Shown: positions 17,641 to 25,641 of the stretch, one piece after another
How positions within the stretch are numbered: position 1 is the first letter of the stretch
Layout of the letters: each line of letters begins with the position of its first letter
Origin: Deltaproteobacteria bacterium
GTDB lineage: Bacteria > Myxococcota_A > Polyangia > GCA-2747355 > JADLHG01
Assembly (NCBI GenBank): GCA_020848905.1
Contig: JADLHG010000045.1
Coordinates: 310,001-374,000 of the forward strand
DNA: 64,000 bases
Direction: 5' to 3'
Position numbers and translations under genes: made by a program
The notes under the pieces: generated by a model
Seen by the model: only the letters and a program-made list of their open reading frames with translations
Databases searched by the model: none
Told to the model about the DNA's origin: nothing

Positions 17641-18413
17641 GCCCGCAGCATAGGCGGACGGGTGCGGCGCGGACAAGCGCCCACGGGTCTTCTTCAGGGC
17701 GGTCGAGTTCTGCGGTTGGAAGAGACCGGGGAGGGCCTCGGGCGCTCGTGACGCGGGCCCTGGCGGACGCCGCCGCTTGCATGAGCCGGCAGCGGTGCGG
17801 AGTGGGCCGGCGCAAGCGGCGGCTCGGGCCCTCGCGCCAGCCGCGGATTGGGGGGAGGGAGGGCGGCTGGCACTCGGGACGCCGCCCGGGCCTCGCGTCA
17901 CCTCGCGCCCCCCCCGGGGCTCCGGTGATCGCGGTGTGGGCGTGGCCGGTGGACCGCGCGCGAGGCCTCGAGGGAACCACGGGGTGATAGCGGCGGTGTG
18001 CGGCGGGGATCGATGCGAAGGCCTTCGGCGAGGTGCTGCGCCCGGGGCGCTTCACTCCTTTCTTCGGCTCACCCGAGCGCACCGACAACGGCAGCGGCGC
18101 GGCGGGGCAAGGCCCCCGAGCGCAGCGTCCGTAGGCAGCAGCGCCCGCCAGGGAGCTGTCGCCGGAGGTCCGCAGCCCCGCACGTCGCGCCTCTCGCGTG
18201 TCCCCCTGCCTCCTCTCCCCACGGCCTCCTCGGCACCATCCATCCCACCTCTCCACGGCGCGCGACGACTGCGGGGCGGTGCGCGAGGGGGCGCTTGCCC
18301 GACGCGCCGCCCCCTCCATACCCCCATGTCCGAGAACTCGATTGCCCTCGGGTCTTCTTCCGTTTCACCCCTGGCGTGCTACGGTGCGGTTTATCGCCGT
18401 GCAAGGAGGGAAC
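17641..18413. other. 773-base divergent intergenic region
   Basis: This is the longest stretch without a supported gene. Frames open on both strands, but none shows protein-like composition or a family motif, and they look like by-products of the high G+C. It must contain the promoters of the FadL-like and YqeY-like genes. The only clear structure is the nested inverted repeat at 17769-17823. A small RNA is possible but not demonstrated. Confidence 0.5.
17769..17823. repeat. Nested inverted repeat (hairpin) upstream of FadL-like gene
   Basis: GCCGCCGCTTGC at 17769-17780 is perfectly complementary to GCAAGCGGCGGC at 17812-17823. Inside it, GCCGGC at 17785-17790 pairs with GCCGGC at 17806-17811, separated from the outer stem only by a 4-base bulge on the left. 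The apical loop is 15 bases. The element lies 129 bases upstream of the FadL-like start and has no T-run, so it is not a typical terminator. It could be a structured leader, a small RNA or a protein-binding site. Confidence 0.6.
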
Positions 18414-18872
18414 GTGAGCATCAAGGAGGCACTGAACGCGGAGCTCAAGGACGCCATGCGCGCCAAGGATCAGCCGCGCCTGAACGTGATTCGCCAGGTG
18501 GAGACCGAGATCTCGGTCGCTCGCGCGGCTCCGGGCTTCAAGGGGACCGTGGATGACGCGCTCTACCTGCAGGTGATCGCGGCCTACGTGAAGAAGATGG
18601 ACAAGGCGCGGCAGGAGTACGCCGGGCTCGGCGAGCGGGGGCGGGAGCAGGTGCAGCAGCTGGGCTACGAGATCACCTACCTGTCGCGCTGGCTGCCGAC
18701 GAAGCTGGACGAGGCGCAGACGCGCGCGCTGGTGAAACAGGCCATCGCGGAGCTGGGCGTGACGGACGGGAAGTCGATCGGGCGACTGGTGGGGCACCTG
18801 ATGAAGAGCCACAAGGACGAGCTCGACGGGGGGCTCGTCAACCGGGTGGCCCGCGAGGAGCTCGGGGGATAG
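18414..18872 (+). CDS. yqeY: GatB/YqeY domain protein
   Basis: The 152-residue product has the length of YqeY and its features: 'LNAELKDAMRAKDQPRLNVIRQVETEI', 'ERGREQVQQLGYEITYLSRWLPTKLDEAQTRALV' and 'DGKSIGRLVGHLMKSHKDELDGGLVNRVAREELG'. The domain is the tRNA-binding tail module shared with GatB amidotransferase subunits. Stand-alone YqeY proteins probably influence tRNA-dependent amidation or tRNA binding, but their role is not proven. The GTG at 18414 has SD GGAGGG about 4 bases upstream; longer upstream open frame is non-family sequence. Confidence 0.9.
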   Translation: MSIKEALNAELKDAMRAKDQPRLNVIRQVETEISVARAAPGFKGTVDDALYLQVIAAYVKKMDKARQEYAGLGERGREQVQQLGYEITYLSRWLPTKLDEAQTRALVKQAIAELGVTDGKSIGRLVGHLMKSHKDELDGGLVNRVAREELGG

Positions 18873-18965
18873 CACGGTCCAGCCCAACTACCGTTGGGAT
18901 TCCAACACCTGTGGGGCACAATTCGTGGTCCAACCGCGGCTCGGGGGGTGCATAATCCGCCCGGC

Positions 18966-20063
18966 ATGCAGTCGCGCTGTCTCACCGGAGCTGCCCTGGC
19001 CTGTGGCCTGGTCGTGTCGTGCTCACCGGCCCGACCGCTCCACCGCGACGCGCCGGAGTCCGCGTCGGAGTCGTCGGCCGACGTGGCCGCGCTGCTCGCC
19101 CGCGCGACGGAGCGTGCCGCCTACGAGGTCGACCAGGACCCGACCGACCTGCGTCCCGAGGCGCGCCGCATCCTGCGCGCGCAGCGCGACCGCCCGCGAG
19201 AGCTCGTGCTGGTGGACAACTTGGAGGGCGTTCGGCGGGTCTACGCGAGCCTCCCGGCGACGATCAAGGTCTGGCGGCGGAGCCTCGGTGGGGCCGATAG
19301 CTGCAGCGGCAAGGTGCAGACGCTGCCCCTCGACGACTACGTGAAGGGGGTGCTGCCCCACGAGTGGATCACCTCCTGGGAGCCGGAGTCTCTCAAGGCC
19401 GGGGCGATCGCGATCCGGACCTACGCATCTTCGTGGGTCGCGCAAGGCGGAAAATACCCCTGTGCGGACCTTTGCGACACCACGGCCTCGCAGGTCTACG
19501 GCGACGAGACCAACCCGAAGACGAATCAGGCCGTCGACGCGACGCGGGGGCAGGTGCTCGTGAAGGACGGCCAGCTGGTCTTCGCCGAGTACTCGGCGGA
19601 GAACAGCAGCCCGACCAAGTTCGGCGTGGACGATCCGCCCTGCGCCGGCAAGGCGCTCTTCGGCCACGGCCGAGGCATGTGTCAGTGGGGGACGCAGCGT
19701 TGGGCCCTCCTGGGGAAGGACTTCGCCTGGATGGCGCTGCACTACTATCCCGGCGCCACGCTGCAGGGGGGACCTGCGCCGCTCCCTCCCGATGCCGGGC
19801 CCGCGGCGGATGCGTCGAGGCCCCTCGGCCTCGACGGGTCGAGCGTGCCTTCGCACGACGGCGGTGGGCCGACCGGACGGACGGACGCGGACGTTCGCTT
19901 TGCGCCGCCCGAACCGATCCGGACGCAGCCCGGCTCGACGGAGCGGGTGCTCGTGGGGGCGTGCCAGATGAGCGGTGAGGTCGGGGGCGGGCTCCAAGGC
20001 CTGTGGCTCGCGCTTGCCGGTCTGGCGGTCACGCGAGCCGCGCGACGGCGTCGGGCGCGGTAG
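18966..20063 (+). CDS. SpoIID-domain lipoprotein with MYXO-CTERM-like tail
   Basis: The 365-residue product starts with a signal and lipobox (GLVVSC). The SpoIID domain spans about residues 105-265: 'LPLDDYVKGVLPHEWITSWEPESLKAGAIAIRTYASSW' with the Glu of the 'P.EW' motif retained, and 'GHGRGMCQWGTQRWA'. SpoIID proteins are peptidoglycan lytic transglycosylases, so an envelope-remodelling role outside sporulation is likely. A Pro/Asp/Ala linker (about 275-325) leads to C333 (VGACQMSG), a hydrophobic helix and a final RRRRAR, which matches the MYXO-CTERM sorting pattern. Having both a lipobox and that tail is odd. The ATG is 9 bases after CATAAT (18951-18956), so translation may be leaderless. 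Confidence 0.85.
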   Translation: MQSRCLTGAALACGLVVSCSPARPLHRDAPESASESSADVAALLARATERAAYEVDQDPTDLRPEARRILRAQRDRPRELVLVDNLEGVRRVYASLPATIKVWRRSLGGADSCSGKVQTLPLDDYVKGVLPHEWITSWEPESLKAGAIAIRTYASSWVAQGGKYPCADLCDTTASQVYGDETNPKTNQAVDATRGQVLVKDGQLVFAEYSAENSSPTKFGVDDPPCAGKALFGHGRGMCQWGTQRWALLGKDFAWMALHYYPGATLQGGPAPLPPDAGPAADASRPLGLDGSSVPSHDGGGPTGRTDADVRFAPPEPIRTQPGSTERVLVGACQMSGEVGGGLQGLWLALAGLAVTRAARRRRAR

Positions 20064-20079
20064 CCGGGCCGGCGGCGCG

Positions 20080-20964
20080 GTGGCTCCCGGCGCAGCTCGC
20101 AAGCGCGTTCTCGCCGTGGCCGCGGTGCACGACGGCGTCGAGCTCGGCGCGCTCCTGGTCGAGCGCCTCGGGCTCTCCGCGGAGGCCGCACGCCGCCTCG
20201 TCGCGCAAGGAGGGGCGTACGTGGACGGGCGGCGGGAGCGCGCCCCGACGCGGCGCTTGCGTGCCGGAGAGAAGATCACCGTCTACGAGGCCCCGCGCGT
20301 GGAGGAGGGCCCGGCGTCGAACCCCCTCCCCGGGACGCACCCCGCCGCGTTCGAGGTGGCCTACGTCGACGAGCACCTCGCGGTGGTGGTCAAGCCCGCG
20401 GGCATGCCCTCGGAACCGGATCGAGCCGGCAGCTCGCCCTCCCTGGCCGAGCTCGTGCGGGGGCCCTTCGGGGAGCAGGCCCGCCTGATGCACCGATTGG
20501 ATCGCGCCGCCTCGGGGCTCCTGCTCGTTGCGCGCTCCCTGTCCGCGCGGCGCGTCCTGGCGCGGGAGGTCGCGGAGCACCGGCTCGGGCGGCGCTACTT
20601 CGCGCTCGTGGGCTCGGCCCCCGAAGCTCCCTTCGCCGTGCTCCGGTCGCGGCTCCAGACCCGCGCCGGGCGCACGACCGAGAGCCAGCGTCCGGAGGCC
20701 GCGATGGCCGAGACGCATGTGCGCTACCTCCGGGCGGGGGTCGCGGCGCATCTGCTCGAGGTGGAGCTGCGGACCGGCCGCACGCACCAGATCCGCGCTC
20801 AGCTCGCGGCGCAGGGGCTGCCGCTCCTCGGGGACGACCGGTACGACGGACCTCTCGCGCCGCGCCTCGGACTGCACGCGCACGTGCTCGTCTTGCCGCA
20901 CCCCGAGGGGCCTCGCCTCGAGCTGCACGCGCCGCTGCCCGCCGCGCTGCGCGCCCTGCTCTGA
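20080..20964 (+). CDS. RluA-family RNA pseudouridine synthase
   Basis: The 294-residue protein has an N-terminal S4 RNA-binding domain (about 20-70, 'LGALLVERLGLSAEAARRLVAQGGAYVDGR') and an RluA catalytic domain: 'VDEHLAVVVKPAGMPSEPD', 'HRLDRAASGLLLVARS' with catalytic Asp141, 'RTGRTHQIRAQLAAQGLPLLGDDRYDG'. It isomerises uridines in rRNA or tRNA; the target site cannot be assigned between RluA, RluC and RluD types. GTG 20080 lies 16 bases after the SpoIID stop. The frame is open further upstream inside that gene, without family sequence. Confidence 0.88.
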   Translation: MAPGAARKRVLAVAAVHDGVELGALLVERLGLSAEAARRLVAQGGAYVDGRRERAPTRRLRAGEKITVYEAPRVEEGPASNPLPGTHPAAFEVAYVDEHLAVVVKPAGMPSEPDRAGSSPSLAELVRGPFGEQARLMHRLDRAASGLLLVARSLSARRVLAREVAEHRLGRRYFALVGSAPEAPFAVLRSRLQTRAGRTTESQRPEAAMAETHVRYLRAGVAAHLLEVELRTGRTHQIRAQLAAQGLPLLGDDRYDGPLAPRLGLHAHVLVLPHPEGPRLELHAPLPAALRALL

Positions 20965-21090
20965 GGGCTCTGGCGCAGCACTTCAGGCGGGTTGACGCAC
21001 CGCGAGCGGGTGGCGGAAGATTCGGCGTCGCATGCTTCACCTGTGTGGTCGCATCGCCGAGCCGGCCTCGCCGGCCATCCGGAACCGGTC

Positions 21091-22107
21091 ATGAAGTATC
21101 TGCGCCCCGAGCTGGACCTGCCGAGCGCGACGCACGCGTTGCTGCTGTCGGACCTGCACCTCGGAGACGGCACGGCCGGGGACCTCTTCGGCCAGAAGGA
21201 CGCGCGCCTGCTCTCGCTCCTCGAGAGAGAGCTCCCGCGGATGGACGCCGTGGTGCTGAACGGGGACATCCTCGACCATCAGCGCACGCGCACCACGCGG
21301 CCCATCGAACGCGCCCACCCGGAGGTCATGGCCGCGCTGCGGGCGTTGCCGAACGCGCGGCCGGTCTACTACGTGCTCGGCAACCACGAGGACGAAGCGG
21401 AGGTGCGCGCGGCGTTCCCCGAGATGCACTTCGTCTCGGCGCTGACCGTCGGGCGAGACCTGTGCGTCACGCACGGGCACCAGCTCGACCTCCACTGGTC
21501 CGAGGGTGCCCACGCCCATTTCGCCGCTGGCCTGCACGCCTTCCTCGAGCGACGGTTCCGGCGACCGGTCCGCCAGCCTTTTCGCGACTACGACAACTGG
21601 CTGAACCGCGTGGTGCACATCTCGTTCTTCCGCTACACGCAGCTGCTCCGGCTGCGCGGCGCCCTCTATCGAAGCGTCGGCAGACCCGCGCGCTACGAGC
21701 GGTGGCGCCGCGTGGATACCTTCTGGGCGCGAGGGCAGTGGGGAGACATCGGCGGGATCTTCGAGGAGGCCGCGCGCTACCTCGACAACGGAGCGCCGTT
21801 TCGCACGCTGGTCCTCGGTCACACGCACAACCCGGGGGTCGTCGGGTCGGGGCGGTGGACCTACGCGAACCTCGGTTCGTGGGCCCTCGAACAGGCGAGC
21901 TGGGGCGAGCTCACGCAGGGGAGGGTACGCGTGTACTGCGCGGCGACGGGGCGCGAGTACGGGGCGGAGCGCTACCGCGAGATTCTCCTCGGGCGCGAGC
22001 TCCCCGACATGGCGGGCTGGTTCGGACGGTACTACCGGGGCTTCTTCCGCTACGACGTAGAGGCCATTGCGAGGGACTTTCCAGCCGACCCTTCCCCCCG
22101 AGAGTGA
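21091..22107 (+). CDS. Calcineurin-like metallophosphoesterase (LpxH-like)
   Basis: The 338-residue protein contains all five metal-binding blocks of calcineurin-like phosphoesterases: 'LLLSDLHLGD', 'VVLNGDILDH', 'YYVLGNHEDE', 'CVTHGHQLD' and 'LVLGHTHNPG'. The order and spacing resemble UDP-2,3-diacylglucosamine hydrolase LpxH and its relatives, but it is about 100 residues longer than LpxH with an extra helical insertion ('YDNWLNRVVHISFFRYTQLLRLRGALYRS'), so the substrate is open. No signal peptide is seen; it is probably cytoplasmic or membrane-peripheral. The ATG at 21091 is the first that precedes family-like sequence. Confidence 0.82.
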   Translation: MKYLRPELDLPSATHALLLSDLHLGDGTAGDLFGQKDARLLSLLERELPRMDAVVLNGDILDHQRTRTTRPIERAHPEVMAALRALPNARPVYYVLGNHEDEAEVRAAFPEMHFVSALTVGRDLCVTHGHQLDLHWSEGAHAHFAAGLHAFLERRFRRPVRQPFRDYDNWLNRVVHISFFRYTQLLRLRGALYRSVGRPARYERWRRVDTFWARGQWGDIGGIFEEAARYLDNGAPFRTLVLGHTHNPGVVGSGRWTYANLGSWALEQASWGELTQGRVRVYCAATGREYGAERYREILLGRELPDMAGWFGRYYRGFFRYDVEAIARDFPADPSPRE

Positions 22108-22115
22108 CGGGACAG

Positions 22116-22145
22116 TCGACAGCTGCGAGTGTGGCTTGCTAGAAT
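22116..22145 (+). promoter_or_regulatory. Sigma-70-type promoter for the DUF1579-like gene
   Basis: TCGACA at 22116-22121 (five of six -35 bases) is separated by 18 bases from TAGAAT at 22140-22145 (five of six -10 bases). Transcription would start near 22152, giving a leader of about 45 bases with an AGGAGG ribosome site at 22187-22192. The promoter lies just after the phosphoesterase stop at 22107, so the next gene can be expressed separately. Confidence 0.6.
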
Positions 22146-22198
22146 GCGGGCCCTGTTACCCATCCCAAGTTGTCTTGCGCAGCGTCAGGAGGATGCCC

Positions 22199-22801
22199 AT
22201 GCGAACGTTGTCGACTGTTGGTCTGTCCGTCGTGCTCGGCCTGTCGGGCCTGGCCCACGCTAAGGAAGCCAAGAAGGCCGCCGAGCCCAAGGCGGAGGCG
22301 AAGAAGGAGGGGGCACCCGCCGGCGGCCCAGCCGCGGCTCACCCCGCTCCGCCGAAGCCCGCGGCGGAGCTCGAGCAGCTCAAGCCCTTCATCGGGACCT
22401 TCAAGTGCGAGATGAAGGCGCTCATGGAGCCGAAACACGACTTCAAGGCCAACCTGCAGTCGAAGCTCGACGTCGAGAAGTTCTGGATCTCCTGGAGGCT
22501 GGTCGAGAAGAAGTCGAAGACGCATCCGGGCGGCGTGTCCGGGGCCTACTTGGGCTACGACACCGCGGCCAAGCAGTTCCTCATGGTGGCCGTCCACAGC
22601 GGCGACGGGTGGATGCGTATCGCCGGCAAGGGGTTCGACGGCGACAATCTGGTGATGACCGGCGAGATCACGATGGGCGGGCGGAAGCTGGTGATGCGCA
22701 AGACCCTCACCAAGGGCGAGAAGAAAGGTTTCACGATGAAGGTGGAGGCGGGCGTGGGCAAGGACAAGTGGATGCCGGTGCAAGAGGGCGCCTGCAAGTA
22801 A
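22199..22801 (+). CDS. Secreted DUF1579-like protein
   Basis: The 200-residue product has a signal peptide (RTLSTVGLSVVLGLSGLAHAK), a Lys/Ala/Pro-rich low-complexity linker to about residue 60, and a C-terminal domain with 'LEQLKPFIGTFKCEMKALMEP', 'WISWRLVEKKSKTHPGGVSGAYLGYDTAAKQFLMV' and 'GDGWMRIAGKGFDGDNLVMTGEI'. This matches the pattern of the DUF1579 family, small lipocalin-like beta-barrel proteins of unknown function. ATG 22199 has AGGAGG at a six-base distance; the in-frame ATG at 22193 is too close to that site. Confidence 0.78.
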   Translation: MRTLSTVGLSVVLGLSGLAHAKEAKKAAEPKAEAKKEGAPAGGPAAAHPAPPKPAAELEQLKPFIGTFKCEMKALMEPKHDFKANLQSKLDVEKFWISWRLVEKKSKTHPGGVSGAYLGYDTAAKQFLMVAVHSGDGWMRIAGKGFDGDNLVMTGEITMGGRKLVMRKTLTKGEKKGFTMKVEAGVGKDKWMPVQEGACK

Positions 22802-22831
22802 CCACCGGGTGGGGATCGCGACGGGCGCGCT

Positions 22832-23281
22832 CTAGCAGCCCCCGCCGATCGTGACCGTCCCTTCGCCGAGCGCCGTTCCGCGCGCGTCGTGCACCTTCAC
22901 CTTCCACTCTCCTTCTGACCCCTCGACCGCGCGCAGGTAGGACCAGGTGCGCCAGGTCTTGCCGCGGCCCACGACGAGCGTGCTGCGCTGCCGAACCTTG
23001 CCGTCGCGCTCCCAGACCATCACCACCCGCGTCGGCTCGCCCCGGTTCTCGAGCTCCAGGTGACCGTAGATGCGCCCGCCGTCGGTGGAGAACGACTCGG
23101 CGGCCTCGACGGGCCTTCGTGCCTCGAGCTTGCGCGCGAAGGTGAGCTTGGTGAGCTTTACCTCGTGCGCGGCCGGCTCGGGCTTGCCGGGCCTGGCGGG
23201 CGAGGGCTCGGCGAGCGCTGCGCGACCGAGCAGGGTGAGGGCCAGGGTGACGGTGGAGTAGATCGCGTACGCGTTTCGCAT
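22832..23281 (-). CDS. Secreted DUF2914-like protein
   Basis: The 149-residue product has a signal peptide ending near LAEP and a compact beta-rich domain: 'STDGGRIYGHLELENRGEPTRVVMVWERDGKVRQRSTLVVGRGKTWRTWSYLR' then 'GEWKVKVHDARGTALGEGTVTI'. The pattern fits DUF2914, often found in exported proteins of deltaproteobacteria and of unknown function. The start has an AGGAG site. The gene is convergent with the DUF1579-like gene. Confidence 0.78.
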   Translation of the reverse strand: MRNAYAIYSTVTLALTLLGRAALAEPSPARPGKPEPAAHEVKLTKLTFARKLEARRPVEAAESFSTDGGRIYGHLELENRGEPTRVVMVWERDGKVRQRSTLVVGRGKTWRTWSYLRAVEGSEGEWKVKVHDARGTALGEGTVTIGGGC

Positions 23282-23302
23282 CGGTGTGGCTCCTGTGGGC
23301 TC

Positions 23303-23314
23303 CTGACCGGTCAG
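23303..23314. promoter_or_regulatory. 12-base palindrome before the DUF2914-like gene
   Basis: CTGACCGGTCAG is perfectly palindromic and lies 22 bases upstream of the start codon at 23281, where it could act as an operator near the transcription start. No -35/-10 pair was identified with confidence. Confidence 0.35.
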
Positions 23315-23376
23315 CGTTGCAGCTGCGATGCCAGGTGCGTCCAGGACGGAACCCTGCGATGAAGCAGGCGAAAGGG

Positions 23377-25047
23377 TCAGCCCTCGTCGGGAGGTGTCTC
23401 TTCCGACACGGGCTGTGTGGATGGGGCGGAGGCAGGCGTCTCGGTGGCGAGGGGCAGGCCCTTCGCGAAGCGCGCGAGGAGCTCCGCCACGCGATCGATG
23501 TGGCTTCGCGCGCGGCGATCGGCGCGGCCGTTGACGAGCATGCTGAAGACCAGCGGATGGGGACCGCCCACGTCCACGTAGCCGCTCAGCGCGAGCGCGC
23601 CGGCGAGGGTCCCCGTCTTGCCGCGCACGACGCCCGCGGCCGGAGTCCCCCTGAGGCGCCCTCCGAGCGTCCCCGAGCGCCCCGCCACCGAGAGCGTCGG
23701 CAGGAGCAGGGCGCGGAGCTTGGGGTCGCCGTACACGCGCCGGAGCAGCGCGACCATCCCCTGCGCCGTGACGTGGGCGCGGCGGTCCAGGCCCGAGCCG
23801 TTCGAGAGCTTGAAGTCCGTCACGCCGAGGGCGCCGAGCGCCTCCGTGAGGCGCGCCAGCCCGCGCCCCCAGCTATCGAGCTGGACGGCCGCGCGAGGAG
23901 TCGGCGGCTCCTCGTCGTCGGTCTCGGAGGCGGCGGCGGGGCGGAGCTGGCCCATGGCCCGGACCAGCGTCTCGGCGGCCAGGTTGTCGCTGTCCCGGTT
24001 GGCGGCGAGCAGCACGTCCTGCAGCGCGCGAACGCGTCGCGCGAGCACCTTGCCCTCGCGCGGACGTCGACCCGCACGTACTCCGCCGAGGACGGTGACC
24101 CCCTCGTCCTTCAGAGCGCGGCGGAAGGCCCAGCCCACGTTGAGGGCGGGGTTCGGCACGGCGCGCCGCGTCTGGTAGGGGGGGGCCTTGCGGCCGATCG
24201 TGCCGGCGACGGTGATCCAGATCGTGGCGCCGCGTACCTGCAGCGTGATCTTCACCTGGGACCCCTTCAGGGCTTTGCCGCGCTTGGCGGGGCTGTACCG
24301 TACGCGCTTGCGCACGATGACGTAGTCCGACGGCGGGAAGACGTCTACGCGCGGGCGCTTGCGATCGGCCGGCGCGCTGACCTGGATCACGAGCACGTTG
24401 CCGTCCACGTTCAGGGCGCCCGAGCTGGGCCGGTAGTATGAGCCCTCGGCGAAGGACTCGAAGCCGGGGGCCAGGGTGCGCGGCTCGAAATGGCTCGCAT
24501 CCACGACGACGCCGCGCGCCTTGGTCACTCCTTCGGCGCGTACGGCGCGTGCCAGGCGCACCAGGTCGGCGCGCCGCAAGACCGGGTCGCCCGTGCTCCA
24601 CAGGTAGAGCGGCCCCGCGACCCCTTTGCGGCTCACTTCGGTCACGAACTGATAGCGCCCGGGCAGGAGCGCGGCGGCGGCGCTCGTGGTGAGGAGCTTG
24701 GCGTTCGACGCGGGGAGGCGACGGGCCTCGGGCTCGGCGGAGAAGAGCGGCTCACCTTCGAGGAGCGGCGCCGCGACGAGGGAGACCTTGGCCTTGGCCA
24801 GGTCGGGGTGGGCGAGCTCGGCCTGGAGGAGTGTGCGCAGCTGCTCCGTGCGGTCCACGGCCGGCTGGCTCGTGGCCGCGGGCTGACTCGCCGGGGAGGT
24901 CGTGGGCTGACTGGCCGGCGCTGCGGGGCGGGGGAGCGCGCGTCCCGCGGGGAGCACCGTGGAGGCGAGCCGCCCGGGGGGCGCTGCCCCGCGCGGGTGG
25001 AGGCAGCCGCCGAGGAGCAGCGCGGCCGCGAGGCTGACCCGGGCCAC
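23377..25047 (-). CDS. D-Ala-D-Ala carboxypeptidase/endopeptidase, PBP4 (S13) type, lipoprotein
   Basis: The 556-residue product has an N-terminal lipobox (LLLGGC) after a short basic n-region and a Pro/Ser/Gln linker. The S13 motifs are in order: S114-N-A-K117 (SxxK), S353-D-N (SxN) and K477-T-G. Enzymes of this family trim or cleave peptidoglycan peptides in the periplasm. The frame stays open far upstream, but GTG 25047 gives a well-formed lipoprotein signal directly (VARVSLAAALLLGGC). The gene is divergent from the small conserved gene at 25195. Confidence 0.88.
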   Translation of the reverse strand: MARVSLAAALLLGGCLHPRGAAPPGRLASTVLPAGRALPRPAAPASQPTTSPASQPAATSQPAVDRTEQLRTLLQAELAHPDLAKAKVSLVAAPLLEGEPLFSAEPEARRLPASNAKLLTTSAAAALLPGRYQFVTEVSRKGVAGPLYLWSTGDPVLRRADLVRLARAVRAEGVTKARGVVVDASHFEPRTLAPGFESFAEGSYYRPSSGALNVDGNVLVIQVSAPADRKRPRVDVFPPSDYVIVRKRVRYSPAKRGKALKGSQVKITLQVRGATIWITVAGTIGRKAPPYQTRRAVPNPALNVGWAFRRALKDEGVTVLGGVRAGRRPREGKVLARRVRALQDVLLAANRDSDNLAAETLVRAMGQLRPAAASETDDEEPPTPRAAVQLDSWGRGLARLTEALGALGVTDFKLSNGSGLDRRAHVTAQGMVALLRRVYGDPKLRALLLPTLSVAGRSGTLGGRLRGTPAAGVVRGKTGTLAGALALSGYVDVGGPHPLVFSMLVNGRADRRARSHIDRVAELLARFAKGLPLATETPASAPSTQPVSEETPPDEG

Positions 25048-25194
25048 CCGGGGTAGCCGTGGGGGGGCGCTGCGGGCTATGGGTCGATGGGACCGGATGG
25101 GAGCAATCTGGCACAGGCGGGCCACTGGAGCCAAGAAAGGGCGACTTCCAAGGATGCTCTTTTCTCGCCGATCCCCCTCTGGCATCCTGGCCAG

Positions 25195-25611
25195 ATGAAG
25201 GTCCCCGAATCCTCGCTGGTAGAAGTCGTCACGGAAGCCTCGAGCCGGATGAGCGACCCGAGCTACGCCAACGGGCAGGTGGAGCGCGTGATGCGCGCGC
25301 AGCCCGCCATCGCGCAGTACGTGGTGGCGCACCAGAAGGAGCTGGCGGTGGACGGGGTGGTCACGGTGCTCTTCCACACCTGTCTCATCCTGGACAGCGT
25401 GGTGAAGGCGACCGGCCGCCGGCCGACGCGCGTGAGCTACAACGACCTCGACGCGGCGGCGCAGATGGTCGGGAACGTCGAGCATCTGGCCAAGGACGAG
25501 CCCGCGCTCGCGTCGTACATCGCGAGCAACGTGGGAACCGAGGAGGGGGCGACCGGCGTCGTGGCGCAGACGCTCCTCGCGCAGGTGGCCAAGGCGCTGC
25601 TCATCGCCTGA
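25195..25611 (+). CDS. Small conserved protein of unknown function
   Basis: The 138-residue product is soluble and mostly helical ('VVEVVTEASSRMSDPSYANGQVERVMRAQPAIAQYVVAHQKEL', 'VVTVLFHTCLILDSVVKA'). I do not recognise the family. The well-behaved amino-acid composition and a clean stop support a real gene. There is no clear SD; TCTGGC (25178-25183) and GCCAGA (25190-25195) can pair across the start codon, which might limit translation. Confidence 0.65.
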   Translation: MKVPESSLVEVVTEASSRMSDPSYANGQVERVMRAQPAIAQYVVAHQKELAVDGVVTVLFHTCLILDSVVKATGRRPTRVSYNDLDAAAQMVGNVEHLAKDEPALASYIASNVGTEEGATGVVAQTLLAQVAKALLIA

Positions 25612-25641
25612 CGGGCTGGATCCCGGCCAAGGGGACCGGGT

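Noticed and set aside
18069-18887. 272-codon open frame on the minus strand over the yqeY gene
   Set aside because: The plus-strand YqeY product has family motifs and an SD site; the antisense frame does not.
25109-25114. Possible sigma-54 -24 element (TGGCAC)
   Set aside because: The matching -12 TTGC is absent; the bases at the right distance read GGCCA.
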